From Erythrobacter sp. (lineage in GTDB: Bacteria; Pseudomonadota; Alphaproteobacteria; Sphingomonadales; Sphingomonadaceae): a stretch of DNA of 58,626 bases. The translations under genes were made by a program, and so were the position numbers. The notes beneath the pieces are model-generated. The model was not told the DNA's origin and ran no database searches. It saw only the letters and a list, made by a program, of their open reading frames with translations. Position 1 is the stretch's first letter, and every line of letters starts with the position of its first letter. This document shows, one piece after another, positions 17,451 to 26,843 of the stretch. The stretch spans positions 1-58,626 of the forward strand of contig NZOF01000204.1 of the NCBI GenBank assembly GCA_002695185.1. The letters are read 5' to 3'.

Positions 17451-17852
17451 ATGATTATTGGAATGGGCAACGACCTCACCAACATGGACCGCATCGCCAA
17501 TTCGCTGGAGCGCTGGGGAGAGAAGTTCGAGCGTCGTTGCTTCACCGATGTCGAGCGGGCCAAGGCGGACAAGCGCCCTTTCACCCGGGTGGGAACATTC
17601 GCGAAGCGCTGGGCCGCCAAGGAAGCTTTCGCAAAAGCTGTCGGAACCGGATTTTCCCGGGGCGTATTTCACAAGGACATCGGAGTCGTGAATGCTCCCT
17701 CTGGTGCACCCACGCTACGGCTGACGGGTGGCGCTGCGGAAAGGCTTGCCGAAATGGTACCGCAAGGCCATGAGGCGCGCATTCATATTACTCTCACCGA
17801 CGATCATCCATGGGCCCAGGCTTTCGTAATCATCGAGGCCCTACCCGAATGA
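17451..17852 (+). CDS. acpS: Holo-[acyl-carrier-protein] synthase
   Basis: AcpS transfers phosphopantetheine from CoA to acyl carrier protein. The 133-residue product has the N-terminal [13 protein letters not shown] (Mg-binding Asp) and the [15 protein letters not shown] block with the second Mg ligand Glu, then GAPTLRL and the late HITLTDDH strand. The first block reads NDL where many family members have IDL or TDI, which is tolerated. It ends in an ATGA overlap with lepB. Confidence 0.96.
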   Translation: MIIGMGNDLTNMDRIANSLERWGEKFERRCFTDVERAKADKRPFTRVGTFAKRWAAKEAFAKAVGTGFSRGVFHKDIGVVNAPSGAPTLRLTGGAAERLAEMVPQGHEARIHITLTDDHPWAQAFVIIEALPE

Positions 17853-18724
17853 GTGCAGACACCGCGGCCGTGACCGACAAGACCAAGAAAGAAAAGCAGG
17901 ACGACAAGCGCGTCGACTGGATCGCCGAAATCCGGGGGCTCGCACTCATGCTGCTCGCGGTTTTCGCTTTTCACAGCTTCATCGCCAAACCGTTCTACAT
18001 CCCCTCGGAATCGATGCTGCCCAATCTGCTCGTGGGCGACCGTCTGGTGGTCAGCAAATATCCCTATGGCTGGAACTGGTCCTCGATCAGCTTCCATCTT
18101 GCCCGCCGCGGTGATTGGCGCCTGTTCGGCTCGACACCCGAGTATGGCGATATCGTGATCCCGGTTCATCCTGAACGTGACGAGGATTACATCAAGCGGG
18201 TTGTCGCCTTGCCCGGTGACCGCATCGCCGTTCAAAACGGGCAGATCATTCTCAACGGCACTCCGATCAAACAGGAAGCCGAACCCCCGCTCGACCTTCC
18301 GGTGGACGAAAATTCGCGCTGCTTCGGGTTTGGCGATCCGACTTTCCTCGTCAATAACGACGAAGGTGTCCCGGTCTGCCGCGTACCCGTCTATCGCGAG
18401 ACTCTGCCGAACGGGGCGACCTATCTGATTATCGACCACATCAATCAGCCGCTCGATAATTTCGCCGAGATGACTGTGCCCGATGATGCGGTGTTCGTGA
18501 TGGGAGACAATCGCGATCATTCCGCCGACAGTCGCGAACTCAATTCCTCGCGCGGACTTCTGGGACCGGTACCGCTTGAGAACATTGGCGGCAGGGCGGA
18601 ATTCATCACCTTCTCGCTCGACGGGACAACGACGCTCAATCCGGTTTCCTGGTTTACGAGCTTGCGCGAAGGCCGCGCGTGGACCACGCTGCGTCCGGCG
18701 CGGACAGGGACCGAGAAAGAATGA
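17849..18724 (+). CDS. lepB: Signal peptidase I
   Basis: LepB cleaves signal peptides of exported proteins on the periplasmic face of the inner membrane. The 291-residue protein has a single N-terminal membrane segment (about 34-53), box B with the catalytic serine in [15 protein letters not shown], box D with the catalytic lysine in [12 protein letters not shown], and box E in [16 protein letters not shown] start at ATG 17849, overlapping acpS by 4 bases; its own stop overlaps the AI-2E transporter start. Confidence 0.97.
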   Translation: MSADTAAVTDKTKKEKQDDKRVDWIAEIRGLALMLLAVFAFHSFIAKPFYIPSESMLPNLLVGDRLVVSKYPYGWNWSSISFHLARRGDWRLFGSTPEYGDIVIPVHPERDEDYIKRVVALPGDRIAVQNGQIILNGTPIKQEAEPPLDLPVDENSRCFGFGDPTFLVNNDEGVPVCRVPVYRETLPNGATYLIIDHINQPLDNFAEMTVPDDAVFVMGDNRDHSADSRELNSSRGLLGPVPLENIGGRAEFITFSLDGTTTLNPVSWFTSLREGRAWTTLRPARTGTEKE

Positions 18725-19866
18725 GCGAGACATCGTCAGGCAGCGGAGACGAAAAGGTCGACACGAACGACCTGGCCTATCACGACGATCCCGGTGCGAG
18801 CCCGACCTATATCGGTGATCCGAAGCTACGTTTCGAAGCAGGTCGCGCGCTCGTCTGGGGCCTCGTGATCGGCCTCATCGTACTTGTAATCCATATATCG
18901 CAATCCCTGCTCGTGATTTTCGGCGCCATGGTCTTTGCATGCATGGTCGACGGGGGCGCGCGTCTCCTGGCGAAGGTCCTTCCTCTCGGACGCGGTTTGC
19001 GGGTCGCCATCGTGTTACTGCTGGTGACCGCCTTCTTTATCTGGCTGGGCTACTTTGCGGGATCGCAAATATCCCAACAAGCGGCCCAGTTTCCGTCGAT
19101 CGTCAACGAGCAGCTAGGGCGCCTTATCGGGTTTCTACAATCGAAGGGCTTCGCCATCCGCTCAGGAGATATCCAGAGCTTCGCCGGTCACATGGCCAGC
19201 GGTGTCGGCACAGTCACCAAGGCAATCGGCGGTCTCTTTGGCGGCCTGACGACGCTGTTTCTCATTGTTATCATAGGCATTTATCTGGCCATCGATCCGC
19301 GCATCTACGAGCGCGGTGTGGCCTGGATCGTGCCCGCCAACCAGCGGGGCGGCTTCTATGACACGCTGAGCCACCAGGCCTTCACCCTGCGCCGGCTCAT
19401 GGCCGGGCGGCTGGTCGGGATGGCTTTCGAAGGATTCTTCACCTGGCTGATGCTGGCCTTCGGAGGAATGGTCATCGGGATCGGCTCGGTTCCGATGGCG
19501 GCGCTGCTTGGTTTGCTGACCGGCCTGCTGGCCTTCATTCCCAATATCGGTGCGATCATCTCGGGCATACTGATGGTTCTTGTCGGCTTCTCCGGCGGGA
19601 CGGACATGGGGCTCTATACGATCTTCGTTTATTTCCTCGTTCAGAACTTCGATGGGTACGTCCTCGTGCCGATGATCGCCAAGAAGACTGTTGATCTCGC
19701 CCCTGCACTGGTGCTTTCGGCGCAGCTTATCTTCGGCGTGCTGTTCGGCCTTCTGGGCTTGGCGCTTGCGGATCCGTTGCTGGCCATGATCAAGGTGGCG
19801 CTTGAGCGGCGGTCGGCGCGGCGCAAGGGGGAAATCGAACCGATCACTGCACCGGCGATTTCCTGA
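18721..19866 (+). CDS. AI-2E family transporter (PerM-like permease)
   Basis: The 381-residue protein has a hydrophilic N-terminus and about eight membrane segments, arranged as in the TqsA/PerM family: an early helical hairpin near residues 55-85, a soluble middle, then IGIYLAIDPRIYERGV, LVGMAFEGFFTWL, LLTGLLAFIPNIGAIISGI and a C-terminal VQNFDGYVLVPMIAKKTVDLAPALVL. The PNIG and PxxxxKxVxLxP patterns are family hallmarks. Most such proteins do not transport AI-2; some are sodium/proton antiporters or of unknown substrate. It starts in an overlap with lepB. Confidence 0.9.
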   Translation: MSETSSGSGDEKVDTNDLAYHDDPGASPTYIGDPKLRFEAGRALVWGLVIGLIVLVIHISQSLLVIFGAMVFACMVDGGARLLAKVLPLGRGLRVAIVLLLVTAFFIWLGYFAGSQISQQAAQFPSIVNEQLGRLIGFLQSKGFAIRSGDIQSFAGHMASGVGTVTKAIGGLFGGLTTLFLIVIIGIYLAIDPRIYERGVAWIVPANQRGGFYDTLSHQAFTLRRLMAGRLVGMAFEGFFTWLMLAFGGMVIGIGSVPMAALLGLLTGLLAFIPNIGAIISGILMVLVGFSGGTDMGLYTIFVYFLVQNFDGYVLVPMIAKKTVDLAPALVLSAQLIFGVLFGLLGLALADPLLAMIKVALERRSARRKGEIEPITAPAIS

Positions 19867-19867
19867 C

Positions 19868-21124
19868 ATGGCGCGCAAGTTCCTATTTATCGTCGCATTG
19901 CTCATCGTGATCGTCATCGGCGGAGCTATCGTACTGTCGATATGGTCGCGCGAAGCCACTGAAATTGCTTTTGTTCCTCGCGGAGAATTCGTCGAGCAGG
20001 AGGCGCTCGCCGCCAATGCTTACGAAGATCCGGGCATGTGGTATTCGCGCCCCGGACTGGGGACGAACGACCCTGCGCGGTATCAGCCCGCGATCGCCCA
20101 GGCGGCCCCGGACCCTGCCGCCCAGCCCCCTTCGCGTTCCGATCCAGCGGCCGAACAGTCTCTTGATCGGCCGGATTCCTTTCGGACGGATGGCTCCATC
20201 ACCGGAGAAGCCGCCGATCCGACCGCAGTTCCCGACTTCGCGGTCTTCTTCGTTCCGCCGACCAGTTTCCTGAAAGCCGGCGGCACCGCCTGGAACGCCA
20301 CGCTGGACGATCCGGCGACCAATAGCCGGGCGCGGACCTTCCTGCGCGGACTGGCCAGCCCCTTCAACCGGGCCGACGAAATCTGGGCGCCGAAATACCG
20401 CCAGGCGGCCGCCGGGGCCTTCCTGACCGACCGGTCCGAGGCGCAGCAGGCGATCGACGCGGCCTATGCCGATGTGGCGCAGGCGTTCGACTATTTCCTC
20501 GACAGCGTCGATCCGGAAAAGCCGATCGTGCTGGCCGGCCACAGCCAGGGCGCGATCCACATCCTGCGCCTGCTGATCGACCGCGCCGAGGCCCGCGGGC
20601 TGAGCGACCGGATTGCCGCCGTCTATGCCATCGGCTGGCCGATCTCGATCGAGCATGATCTGCCTGCCCTGCCCATCCCGGCCTGCGCTTCGCCCGACCA
20701 GGCCGGGTGCATCATCGCCTATTCCGCCTTCAGCGACGATGGCGATGCCGAACTGTTCGAGAGCCGTTACCAGGCCACCCCCGGTTTCGACGGGCAGCCG
20801 CGCGGCGAAGGCCCGATCCTGTGCGTCAATCCGCTGACCGGGGCGACCGGCGGCTCGGCCCCGGCAGAGGCCAATCTCGGCACGCTGAAACCCAGCGCGG
20901 ATCTGCGTTCGGGCGAGCTGATCGTGGGCGCCATTCCCGCCCGCTGCGACGAACGCGGCCTGCTGCTGATCGGCAATCCGCCCGATCTTGGCCCCGGCGT
21001 GCTGCCGGGCGGCAATTACCACGTTTACGACATCCCGCTGTTCTGGAAGAATCTGCAGGAAGACGTGCTGCGCCGGGTCCGCGCGCTGGCCCCTTCCGCC
21101 ACATCGGCTCCCTCCGCCGCGTGA
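19868..21124 (+). CDS. DUF3089 domain-containing, alpha/beta-hydrolase-like protein
   Basis: The 418-residue protein has an N-terminal anchor or uncleaved signal (about 4-25), a Pro/Ala/Ser-rich linker (about 60-115), and a hydrolase-like domain with the nucleophile elbow VLAGHSQGAIHILR and YAIGWPIS. This layout fits DUF3089 proteins, which are common in sphingomonads and have no assigned substrate. The second half is clearly more GC-rich than the first (line 20761-20820 is 44/60 by hand count). The stop overlaps the GTG start of ruvX. An exported esterase-like role is inference. Confidence 0.85.
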   Translation: MARKFLFIVALLIVIVIGGAIVLSIWSREATEIAFVPRGEFVEQEALAANAYEDPGMWYSRPGLGTNDPARYQPAIAQAAPDPAAQPPSRSDPAAEQSLDRPDSFRTDGSITGEAADPTAVPDFAVFFVPPTSFLKAGGTAWNATLDDPATNSRARTFLRGLASPFNRADEIWAPKYRQAAAGAFLTDRSEAQQAIDAAYADVAQAFDYFLDSVDPEKPIVLAGHSQGAIHILRLLIDRAEARGLSDRIAAVYAIGWPISIEHDLPALPIPACASPDQAGCIIAYSAFSDDGDAELFESRYQATPGFDGQPRGEGPILCVNPLTGATGGSAPAEANLGTLKPSADLRSGELIVGAIPARCDERGLLLIGNPPDLGPGVLPGGNYHVYDIPLFWKNLQEDVLRRVRALAPSATSAPSAA

Positions 21125-21591
21125 TTACCGCCAACGCGCTGGAATATGGCGATGCGCTGCCCGAAGGCGGCGCGTTACTGGGCCTCGATCTCGGCACCAA
21201 GACCATCGGCGTGGCCGTGTGCGATGCCGGCTGGCGCTATGCCACGGCGGGCAAGACCGTGCCGCGCAGCAAGTTCACCAAGGATGCGGGCAAGCTGAAG
21301 GAGATCGTCGCCGAACGGAATATCCGCGGCGTGGTGATCGGCCTGCCGCTCAATATGGACGGCAGCGAAGGCCCCCGCGCCCAGGCGAGCCGCGCCTATG
21401 CCCGGAATCTTTCCCAGGCGCTTGAACTTCCGATCCTTCTATGGGACGAAAGGTGGTCGACCTCGAGCGCCCTCAACGCGATGATCGGACAGGACATGAG
21501 CCGATCCAAAAGGGCCGAGAAGGTTGACAGCCACGCCGCTGCGATCATTCTGCAGGGCGCGATCGATGCTTTGGCAGGCGGCGGTTTCTGA
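21121..21591 (+). CDS. ruvX: Putative pre-16S rRNA nuclease / Holliday junction resolvase-like RuvX (YqgF)
   Basis: The 156-residue RNase-H-fold protein starts at a GTG overlapping the previous stop; the frame has no ATG before the domain. The first catalytic strand is GLDLGTKTIGVAV with its Asp, followed by GVVIGLPLNMDGSEGPRA, the LLWDERWSTSSA Glu motif and the DSHAAAIILQGAID Asp segment. These are the conserved YqgF residues. The enzyme matures the 5' end of 16S rRNA. Length is normal. Confidence 0.93.
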   Translation: MITANALEYGDALPEGGALLGLDLGTKTIGVAVCDAGWRYATAGKTVPRSKFTKDAGKLKEIVAERNIRGVVIGLPLNMDGSEGPRAQASRAYARNLSQALELPILLWDERWSTSSALNAMIGQDMSRSKRAEKVDSHAAAIILQGAIDALAGGGF

Positions 21592-21609
21592 TGGGGAGCA
21601 AAGACGGAT

Positions 21610-21747
21610 ATGAGTTTTCTCAAAGTCTTCGAACATGCGAGCAGCTGCGATGACCATGCCGGCGGCATGCTTCAGGCAGCCGGTCGGGCAGCGGCTTTCT
21701 GCGTACTGGTGCTGCTGTTCATGCTGACCATCTACACGCTCTGGTAG
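21610..21747 (+). CDS. 45-residue small membrane protein
   Basis: An ATG 18 bases after ruvX opens a 45-codon frame: a polar N-terminal half with a Cys-Asp-Asp-His stretch, then a membrane helix (FCVLVLLFMLTIYTLW) that runs to the C-terminus. A GGGGAG lies about 15 bases upstream, a little far. Position at the end of a tight operon and the clean hydrophobic helix favour a real gene, but no family is recognised. Confidence 0.5.
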   Translation: MSFLKVFEHASSCDDHAGGMLQAAGRAAAFCVLVLLFMLTIYTLW

Positions 21748-22290
21748 GACGCTGGCGGGCGGAAGCTGGCGCTTAGGCCATCGCCCTACATTGAAGCATG
21801 GCCGCGCGGTGCGGTTTTCTGCGGACCCCGGAAAGTCCCATGGACGAGCAGCCACATTCTTATTTTCTGCCGAATGCGGTGTGCCCGCTGACGAGCCGAA
21901 TGCGGATACTCGATAGCTAACGGATTTGCGCCCCAATTCCGTTCCTTACCCCCTCGCATCCCACGACACACGAAAGCGGGGCATAGCCGTGCCGGTGCTG
22001 TGCGTATCCTGCGTCCCGGCCCAACCAGGGCCCACGCACGCCCCCTCCACTCTTTGACGCAGCGGACAAAGCGCTCACCGATCGGAGAGTGCTGGATCAG
22101 CCTTACCGCCACCTCGTCCACACGGATCGCTGAGCGCTGAGGCAACGATGCGAGCGGCGCTTACGCCAAGCCGAAAGCCGCGCTTGAGCCAGCCGTAAAT
22201 ATCTTTAATAAAGAGACCAGTAGCCACGCAACCGAGCACATCCTCTCCGACGCGGCAAACTTCGTTTCTGGAACGTCGGGCCGTGGGGGC
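21748..22290. other. 543-base intergenic region, no recognised gene
   Basis: The stretch between the small membrane gene and the Slam-like gene holds no frame I can assign on either strand. A 119-codon minus-strand frame (21786-22145) has poor composition and no familiar motif. The base composition is mixed, with an AT-rich patch at 22195-22215. It may be eroded coding sequence or a boundary of acquired DNA carrying the Slam pair. Confidence 0.5.
22184..22212 (+). promoter_or_regulatory. Candidate sigma-70-type promoter for the Slam/lipoprotein pair
   Basis: TTGAGC at 22184-22189 and AATAAA at 22207-22212 are separated by 17 bases, each matching four of six consensus bases, in the only AT-rich patch upstream of the gene at 22291. 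It would give a leader of roughly 70 bases. This is a pattern match only. Confidence 0.25.
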
Positions 22291-23634
22291 ATGATCTTGA
22301 TATCGAGAATACTCGGCGCACTCTGCACATTCGCACTTGCGATGCTGGCACCGGCAGCGATCGTCTTCGCTCAATCCGGGGATGAGAGCCTTTCGCGCAA
22401 CCTTACCCCCGCCGAGCTTTTCTCGCTCGCAAACGATGCCAGAAAGCGCCGGCAATTCGACGTGGCAGAAAAAGTATATCGAGCACTTGCCGAGCATCCT
22501 CAGATCGATTTGCGGACGGAGGCGCGCTTCCGGCTGGCGCTGATGCTGGCGGATGATGTCGCCCGGCCGGTCGATGCCGCGGTGCTTCTGCGCATGATCC
22601 TCGACGAACAACCCGATGCCTCCCGGGTGCGAATTGAACTCGCGCGGATTCAGGTAATGCTCGGCAATTACGAGGCGGCAGGGCGTGAACTACGCGCGGC
22701 GCAGGCTTCGGGCGTGCCAGCCGAAGTGGACCGACTGCTGCGATTCTACACGCTGGCGCTCGAAAGCCGCAAGCCGTTTGGAGCGAATCTCGAAGTCGGG
22801 TTCGCGCCCGACACTAATATTAACCGCGCGACTAGCAGCGACACACTTTCTACTATCATCGGCGATTTCGATCTTTCCGAAAATGCCCGCGCGACTAGCG
22901 GGATCGGCGTTTTCGCCCGCGCGCAGGCCTATTACCGGCAGAGGGTGGGATCGCAGCTCGACATGCTCTATCGGCTGAACGGACAGGCACGGGTCTACGA
23001 AGACGGCGCTTTCAACGATTACGCGCTGTCGGTGCAGGCTGGGCCGCAGATGAAATCGGGTGCCGACGAGATTACGCTGTCTGCCCTCGCCAGCCAACGC
23101 TGGTTCGGCGGCGAGCCCTATCTGACCAGCTATGGAGTCTCGATCAATTACCGCCACCCGATGGACCCCCGCACACGGCTGACGGCTGACCTTAGCGGCA
23201 ATGTCGCGAACGACCGCAAGAACGATCTGCGCGACAGTGATCGCCTTGGTCTGGCCTTGGGCGTTGACAGGGCCTTCAGCGCGCGCTCGGGTGGCGGCCT
23301 GCGCGTGTCGGCGGACCGCCAGATGGCCCGGGACCCGGGATATTCGCATGCTTCGGGGGGCGTGCACGCATACACATTCCGCGAAGTTGGTTCGGTAACG
23401 CTAGTCCTGGATGCTAGCTACGGCCATCTCGAAGCGGACCGGCGGCTGTTTCTCTATCCCCGGCGGCGGATAGACGATCGTTTCGAAGTGGGTGTTGCGG
23501 GCACGTTCCGATCACTGCGCGTGGATCGCTTCGCCCCCACAGTTGGCTTCAATTGGGAAAAGAATACTTCCACTGTCGGAATTTACGATTATCAGAGGCT
23601 TAGTGCCGAAGTTGGTATTAGCGCCGCGTTCTGA
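22291..23634 (+). CDS. Surface lipoprotein assembly modifier (Slam, DUF560-like)
   Basis: Slam proteins move lipoproteins across the outer membrane to the cell surface. This 447-residue product has a signal peptide (about 1-27, ending VFAQ), a helical TPR-like domain (about 35-155, with AEKVYRALAEHPQID, AAVLLRMILDEQPD and GNYEAAGRELRAAQ units) and then a beta-rich domain (about 160-447) with alternating strands and a C-terminal aromatic Phe (VGISAAF). That order, periplasmic TPR then a barrel beginning FGANLEVGFAPDTNIN, matches the family. The next gene, 39 bases on, encodes a large lipoprotein of the TbpB-like type, the expected cargo. Confidence 0.85.
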   Translation: MILISRILGALCTFALAMLAPAAIVFAQSGDESLSRNLTPAELFSLANDARKRRQFDVAEKVYRALAEHPQIDLRTEARFRLALMLADDVARPVDAAVLLRMILDEQPDASRVRIELARIQVMLGNYEAAGRELRAAQASGVPAEVDRLLRFYTLALESRKPFGANLEVGFAPDTNINRATSSDTLSTIIGDFDLSENARATSGIGVFARAQAYYRQRVGSQLDMLYRLNGQARVYEDGAFNDYALSVQAGPQMKSGADEITLSALASQRWFGGEPYLTSYGVSINYRHPMDPRTRLTADLSGNVANDRKNDLRDSDRLGLALGVDRAFSARSGGGLRVSADRQMARDPGYSHASGGVHAYTFREVGSVTLVLDASYGHLEADRRLFLYPRRRIDDRFEVGVAGTFRSLRVDRFAPTVGFNWEKNTSTVGIYDYQRLSAEVGISAAF

Positions 23635-23673
23635 CGATTCGGTTGGCGTGGTCGTTAGGGGGAAATTAGTTCG

Positions 23674-25584
23674 GTGAATACTCAGCGTTTAGTCACACGG
23701 GCATCGCTAATTACTTTGGCACTCGGTCTGGCCGGGTGCGGAGGGGGCGGAGGATCGCCTCCGGTCGCCAGTACGCCGCCGCCCGTCAGCACCCCGACAC
23801 CTGCACCGACTCCCGCGCCGACGCCAACACCTTCACCGGCGCCGACACCCAGTCCAACGCCTGCGCCCACTCCGACACCTACGCCTACGCCTACGCCAAC
23901 ACCCACGCCTACGCCCACACCAACGCCGACACCTACGCCGCCCCCGCCTCCCGTCAGCCCGATCACTTCGCCGATCGGAGCAAATCCGTACGAGACTACG
24001 TCTGCGTCGACGCAGATAACCTATTCGGGCGGCAGCCCTCAGCCCGGCGCCAGCGTGACGGTGGAAGCCGGCGCCATTAGCAACAATTCGGTACCCGGCA
24101 GCATCCTCCTCCAGCTGGAGGGGCAACCTTTCGGATTCCGGAGCGAAGACGCCACCTTCGCATCGTCCAACCAAGTGAGCTACCAGCGCATCGCCGGAGA
24201 GACACGGAGCACGCTAGACCTCTATTTCGGCTTCGGAACCGAATGGTTGACCGATCCGCAGTTCGTGAAACTGGGGCAGCTATTTCAGGTCACGAGTGAT
24301 GGCCCGACCATGAGCCTTCAATATCAGTTGGCCGACTTCGTTTTTGGCATTCCCAGCACAGCCGATGTCGTCCCGACCACTGGAAACGCCGCCTATTCTC
24401 TGACCTTCAGAGGCAATCGCGCATCGAGCATTTCCGATGTGCCCCTTAAGATGTGGGGCGCCGGGTCGGCATTGATTGACTTCGGAACGGGGCGGCTCGA
24501 GCTGCAAGGCCGAACGGGCGACTCCAAGCGCGGGGGGCGGCCGCTCAGCTCGACCGATGGTTCGACAACCATACGCGGCAGCGCAGCGATCGGGTCGGAC
24601 GGTCTGTTCACGAATGGAACCTTCGCCGCCACATCGGGTGTGACGGGCACGTACACCGGCAGCTTGAATGGACAGTTCTACGGGCCCGATGCCACCGAGA
24701 TTGGTGGCACCATGATCGGCGATGCCCGCGGGCTGTTCATCAGCCTTGCATTCGCCGGGTTCGAGCTTCCCGATGTGGCCGCGGACGATACACTCGCCAA
24801 TCTGACTGGAACGAACCGGCTAGAGACGGTGCGCCGGGTGGTCGACTTGCCCGATCCGACTCCCGAATTTTCAGAGGCGCCGATCGGCGAACATATCATT
24901 TTCGATGCCGATGCGGGCACCTACCTGGTATTCGGTGGTTTCGGCGATGGGTTCGGGCCGCAAGACCGTGCGCCCGGCAGCGATGCACCGGATCTGATAG
25001 CCTACGAAACTCGAATCCCGCTGGCGTACAACGGGGCGGCCACATACGAATTCGCTCTGTTCGACGGCAGCACGCAGTCCATCGAATTGTCCTACACCAG
25101 TTTCGTCCGCTCGCTCGAAACGATTTTCGATGGCGCGGGCGATCTGGTCGACCAGCAATTGTCCTATTACGCTTTCGGCAATGCGACCCCGGCCGACCAG
25201 CTCCCTCAGACCGGTACTGCAAGCTACACCGGTGCGCTGTTCGGCGATGTGACCGACGGGACGCAGGTGCTCTCGTCAGTGCGGGGCTCTTCCACGATGC
25301 AGGTAGACTTCGGATCAATGGGTTTGACGGGAAGCCTCGCCCCGGTCGCGACCAGCTTGAATGGCACGACGCGCGATTTCGGCAGATTCGATTTTGCTGG
25401 TTCCATCGACAGTTTTACTGCCACGTTCGAGGCGCTTTTCGGTTCCGCGCAGGGGAGCCTCGCGGGCCGGTTCTATGGCGACCGGGCGCAGGAATTCGCT
25501 GCGACCTTCGGGATCGTCCTGCCCGACGAAGGCTTGAGGCTGGAAGGAGTAACGGTAGGAAAGCAGAACCCGTCGGCACCCTGA
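23674..25584 (+). CDS. TbpB-like surface lipoprotein with Pro/Thr stalk, probable Slam cargo
   Basis: The start is a GTG with AGGGGG about 13 bases upstream. The 636-residue protein has a lipoprotein signal ending GLAGC (Cys22), a Gly5 run typical of Slam-dependent surface lipoproteins, a stalk of about 60 Pro/Thr/Ala residues (about 33-95), then a beta-rich region. The tail contains [45 protein letters not shown] and [21 protein letters not shown], the repeated pattern of transferrin-binding-protein-like beta-barrels; an earlier copy ([19 protein letters not shown]) suggests two such units. Ligand unknown; no cognate TonB receptor is adjacent. Confidence 0.85.
   Translation: MNTQRLVTRASLITLALGLAGCGGGGGSPPVASTPPPVSTPTPAPTPAPTPTPSPAPTPSPTPAPTPTPTPTPTPTPTPTPTPTPTPTPPPPPVSPITSPIGANPYETTSASTQITYSGGSPQPGASVTVEAGAISNNSVPGSILLQLEGQPFGFRSEDATFASSNQVSYQRIAGETRSTLDLYFGFGTEWLTDPQFVKLGQLFQVTSDGPTMSLQYQLADFVFGIPSTADVVPTTGNAAYSLTFRGNRASSISDVPLKMWGAGSALIDFGTGRLELQGRTGDSKRGGRPLSSTDGSTTIRGSAAIGSDGLFTNGTFAATSGVTGTYTGSLNGQFYGPDATEIGGTMIGDARGLFISLAFAGFELPDVAADDTLANLTGTNRLETVRRVVDLPDPTPEFSEAPIGEHIIFDADAGTYLVFGGFGDGFGPQDRAPGSDAPDLIAYETRIPLAYNGAATYEFALFDGSTQSIELSYTSFVRSLETIFDGAGDLVDQQLSYYAFGNATPADQLPQTGTASYTGALFGDVTDGTQVLSSVRGSSTMQVDFGSMGLTGSLAPVATSLNGTTRDFGRFDFAGSIDSFTATFEALFGSAQGSLAGRFYGDRAQEFAATFGIVLPDEGLRLEGVTVGKQNPSAP
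23771..23955 (+). repeat. Low-complexity ACNCC-type tandem repeat encoding the Pro/Thr stalk
   Basis: Roughly 185 bases of six-base units of the form ACNCCN encode Thr-Pro and Ala-Pro pairs, most regular between about 23860 and 23940. All units are multiples of three, so slippage would change stalk length in steps without breaking the frame. Confidence 0.9.
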
Positions 25585-25960
25585 CATCGGAGGGTCTGAT
25601 CGCGTTGGAAATAGAAACCGTCCGGCCAGGTGAGCGCGTCCTGAAGTTCGCCGCTGCACTCTCGCGGTGAATCCTTCGTGTCCACCAGTTGACTGTTGGA
25701 ACCGGATGACTGCCAGTGATGCGACCGTTAAGTGCCAGCCTATCGCAATTACAGGACCGTCGGCTTTCTGCCCAAAGTCGGTCATCAAGCGTGATAATCC
25801 CCAACTCGGCTTTCTACCCACAGCCGCACCTTCTCTCTTGTAAATCAGGATCGCGGAACGCGCCCGCAAAGCTCGCATTTGAGGTTGGACAACAAGCGCT
25901 GAATGCCGCAGGAGTTCGCGGACAGAACGACATGGGTTCGCCAACGCAAGTGACTGAAAA
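25585..25960. other. 376-base intergenic region with a short imperfect direct repeat
   Basis: No gene is recognised here. CGGCTTTCTGCCCA (25761-25774) and CGGCTTTCTACCCA (25807-25820) form a direct repeat with one mismatch. The surrounding text resembles the eroded intergenic elements scattered through sphingomonad genomes; this resemblance is from memory and not computed. Confidence 0.4.
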
Positions 25961-26428
25961 ATGAATGATAGCGTGAACCAACCCAATTTCGACCCGGCAA
26001 CGGCGACGCCGTTTCTGACCAGTCGCGGCCATCCCGGATGGCTCGGCCTGCGCTATACCGACCATGGTGATGACTGGGTGGAACTCGAACTCCCATGGCG
26101 AGAAGACCTGCTGGGCGAGGAAGGCCAGCATGTTCTCGCCTCGGGCCCGATTCTCAGCCTGATGGACATGGCCAGCGGCATCGCCATCTGGAAAGCGATG
26201 GATCGTTTCGAACCGATCGCCACCCTCGACCTGCGAGTCGATTACGTTCGCCCGGCGCGCGACGGCGCAGCGGTTTTCGGCCGCTCGCAATGCTATCGCA
26301 TCACGCGCAGCGCAGCCTTTGTACGCGGGCTTGCCCATGACGGCGATGCCGACGATCCTGTGGCGCATATCCAGGCGGTTTTCATGAAGATCGGCGGCGG
26401 GGCCAAGCGGGAGCTGCCCGATGGCTGA
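25961..26428 (+). CDS. PaaI-family hotdog thioesterase
   Basis: The 155-residue protein has the hotdog core LASGPILSLMDMASGIAIW followed by ATLDLRVDYVRPARDG, the substrate-pocket and strand pattern of PaaI/YdiI-type acyl-CoA thioesterases. The HGGxxxxxxD motif of canonical members is replaced by SGPILSLMD, keeping the Asp. Substrate is unknown. It overlaps the next gene, a second hotdog protein, by 8 bases; the two may form a heteromer. Confidence 0.85.
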   Translation: MNDSVNQPNFDPATATPFLTSRGHPGWLGLRYTDHGDDWVELELPWREDLLGEEGQHVLASGPILSLMDMASGIAIWKAMDRFEPIATLDLRVDYVRPARDGAAVFGRSQCYRITRSAAFVRGLAHDGDADDPVAHIQAVFMKIGGGAKRELPDG

Positions 26429-26843
26429 TGCGTCAGACACTCCGGACATCGAGATCCTGACGCCCTATTCCCGTTCGCTGGGCATAGAGCTGTCCGAATG
26501 GGAAGATGGCGCGCCGATCATGCGGGTCGATTTCGTCGAAGCCGTCGAAGGGCGGCCAGAACATTTCCATGGCGGGGCGACCGGTGGCTTGCTGGAAACC
26601 GCAGGCTATGCCGCTCTGCGTGCAGAACTGGCGCGGATCGAGCGGGTAGCGATCCTGAAACCGATCAACATCACGGTTCAGTATCTTGCTGCCGGTAAAA
26701 GCCAGACGAGCTTTGCAAAGGGCCGCATCACCAAGCTGGGTCGGCGAAGCGCCAACCTTACGGTCGAGGCGTGGCAGGACGATCGTTCGCGCCCCATCGC
26801 AACAGCAGTGATGAATGTGCTGATGGCCGCGCCCGAAAGCTAA
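26421..26843 (+). CDS. Second PaaI-family hotdog thioesterase
   Basis: The 140-residue product has HFHGGATGGLLETAGYAAL, a clear HGG-type active-site segment with a Glu in place of the usual Asp, then KPINITVQYLAAGK and ITKLGRRSANLTVEAW, matching the hotdog fold. It overlaps its upstream paralogue by 8 bases and its last 4 bases overlap the end of the convergent penicillin-binding protein gene. Pairing of two diverged hotdog genes suggests a heterodimer, which is inference. Confidence 0.86.
   Translation: MADASDTPDIEILTPYSRSLGIELSEWEDGAPIMRVDFVEAVEGRPEHFHGGATGGLLETAGYAALRAELARIERVAILKPINITVQYLAAGKSQTSFAKGRITKLGRRSANLTVEAWQDDRSRPIATAVMNVLMAAPES

Noticed and set aside
21786..22145. 119-codon minus-strand frame in the gap before the Slam gene
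   Set aside because: Very Arg-rich, no motif, no binding site, and overlapped by another unrelated frame.
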